Origin: Acidobacteriota bacterium
GTDB taxonomy: Bacteria; Acidobacteriota; Terriglobia; UBA7540
Reading direction: 5' to 3'
Assembly (NCBI GenBank): GCA_021789565.1
Contig: JAJYJL010000516.1
Location: 1 to 6,349 of the forward strand
DNA length: 6,349 nt
In this document: positions 5,830 to 6,349 of the stretch, one piece after another
Position numbering within the stretch: position 1 is the first letter of the stretch
How the letters are laid out: every line of letters starts with the position of its first letter
Position numbers and translations under genes: made by a program
Notes under the pieces: generated by a model
Told to the model about the DNA's origin: nothing
Seen by the model: only the letters and a program-made list of their open reading frames with translations
Databases searched by the model: none

Positions 5830-6349
5830 ATGCAAATAAGAGTTGAGAACCGGACCGCCCAAAGAATCCTGATGCTCCTGCTGCTTACAGGATTTGTGCT
5901 TGCGACCGTGTGGATTGGGAAAAACTATGTTGCCTACCGGGCAGGCCACACGCTGACTATCCCCAGCCTCGAACTGGCCAGCCGCCTAAACTCCGGCAAC
6001 GCCACATACCACGTTCAACTGGGCCGACTCTACCAGTACAGCATTACAAATCCGAGGCCGAACGATGCCGTTCAGCAATTCCGAGATGCCATCAAAGCCA
6101 ACCCCTACGATCCTCAGGGCTGGATCAATCTTGCTGCTACGCACGAGTTTGAAGGCGACCCCCAAAAGGCAGAAGAAGATCTGCGGCGCGCTTCTGCGCT
6201 GGCCCCTAATCTGCCCATTTACCAGTGGACCATCGGAAACTATTTCCTGCTCCACGAAAATGTTCAGGAAGCGTTTCGGCATTTAAGAGTTGTGCTGGCC
6301 GGTTCTCGCGGGTACGACCGCACTATCTTTAACCTGGCCTGGAAGTCAT
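5830..6349 (+). CDS. Membrane-anchored tetratricopeptide repeat protein, C-terminus cut by the right window edge
   Basis: This is 173 codons from ATG at 5830, open to the window edge. Residues about 13-30 form one hydrophobic segment (ILMLLLLTGFVLATVWIG) after a short charged N-terminus, consistent with a membrane anchor or uncleaved signal leaving the rest outside the cytoplasm. TPR-type helical repeats follow: a degenerate one at about 57-92, a clear 34-residue one at 94-127 (GWINLAATHEFEGDPQKAEEDLRRA), and a third at 128-161. TPRs bind proteins, so this is probably a scaffold or assembly factor; similar anchored TPR proteins occur beside polysaccharide and cell-envelope genes, but nothing here shows which. 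An in-frame TAG at 5821-5823 limits the start. AGGG four bases before the ATG is a weak, close ribosome binding site, and ATG at 5872 is an alternative that would remove part of the hydrophobic segment. It has its own promoter candidate and lies behind a terminator, so it is not in an operon with the receptor. Confidence 0.87.
   Translation, partial: MQIRVENRTAQRILMLLLLTGFVLATVWIGKNYVAYRAGHTLTIPSLELASRLNSGNATYHVQLGRLYQYSITNPRPNDAVQQFRDAIKANPYDPQGWINLAATHEFEGDPQKAEEDLRRASALAPNLPIYQWTIGNYFLLHENVQEAFRHLRVVLAGSRGYDRTIFNLAWKS

Noticed and set aside
5563..5949. 128-codon minus-strand frame across the second spacer
   Set aside because: No family resemblance. It crosses the TPR gene start, the promoter and the leader hairpin, and begins inside the TPR coding sequence.
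1..6349. CRISPR array, tRNA/rRNA genes, insertion sequence or new defence system
   Set aside because: No regularly spaced repeats, cloverleaf-like sequence, transposase, terminal repeats with target duplications, or recognisable effector genes are present.

Overview
The window most resembles a chromosomal piece from an Acidobacteriota (Terriglobia/Solibacter-like) bacterium. The evidence is a large Oar-like TonB-dependent outer-membrane protein with an N-terminal carboxypeptidase-regulatory-like (CarboxypepD_reg) domain, a family greatly expanded in that phylum, next to a bacterial release factor 1 and a membrane-anchored TPR protein. The lineage call is inferred from family type and composition. 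No 16S or other marker RNA is present.

Layout: positions 1-954 (minus strand) hold the first 318 codons of prfA, peptide chain release factor 1; its C-terminus lies beyond the left edge. This gene has no stop inside the window and is easy to miss in an ORF scan. Positions 955-1922 are a long (968 bp) divergent intergenic region with no gene I can support. It holds a sigma70-type promoter candidate for prfA with a dyad over its -10 box, a second plus-strand promoter candidate with its own dyad, and several short inverted repeats. Positions 1923-5442 (plus strand) encode a TonB-dependent receptor-like protein that would be 1172 residues long if read through one single-base frameshift at a run of seven G (2415-2421). 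As given, it is split into a 194-aa secreted N-terminal piece and a C-terminal plug/barrel piece. Positions 5443-5552 hold a long imperfect hairpin followed by a good intrinsic terminator. Positions 5553-5829 are a spacer with an extended -10 promoter and a 5' hairpin. From 5830 to the right edge runs the N-terminal half of a TPR protein anchored by one membrane segment.

Functionally these look like three independent transcription units: translation termination (prfA), outer-membrane uptake or surface function (TonB-dependent receptor), and a membrane-anchored TPR protein of unknown role. There is no sign of a mobile element, CRISPR array, tRNA, rRNA or new defence-type system. The item most worth checking is the G7 frameshift in the receptor gene, which could be a sequencing or assembly error, a disabling mutation, or a slippage/phase-variation switch. 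The divergent intergenic region with its stacked dyads is the next most interesting.
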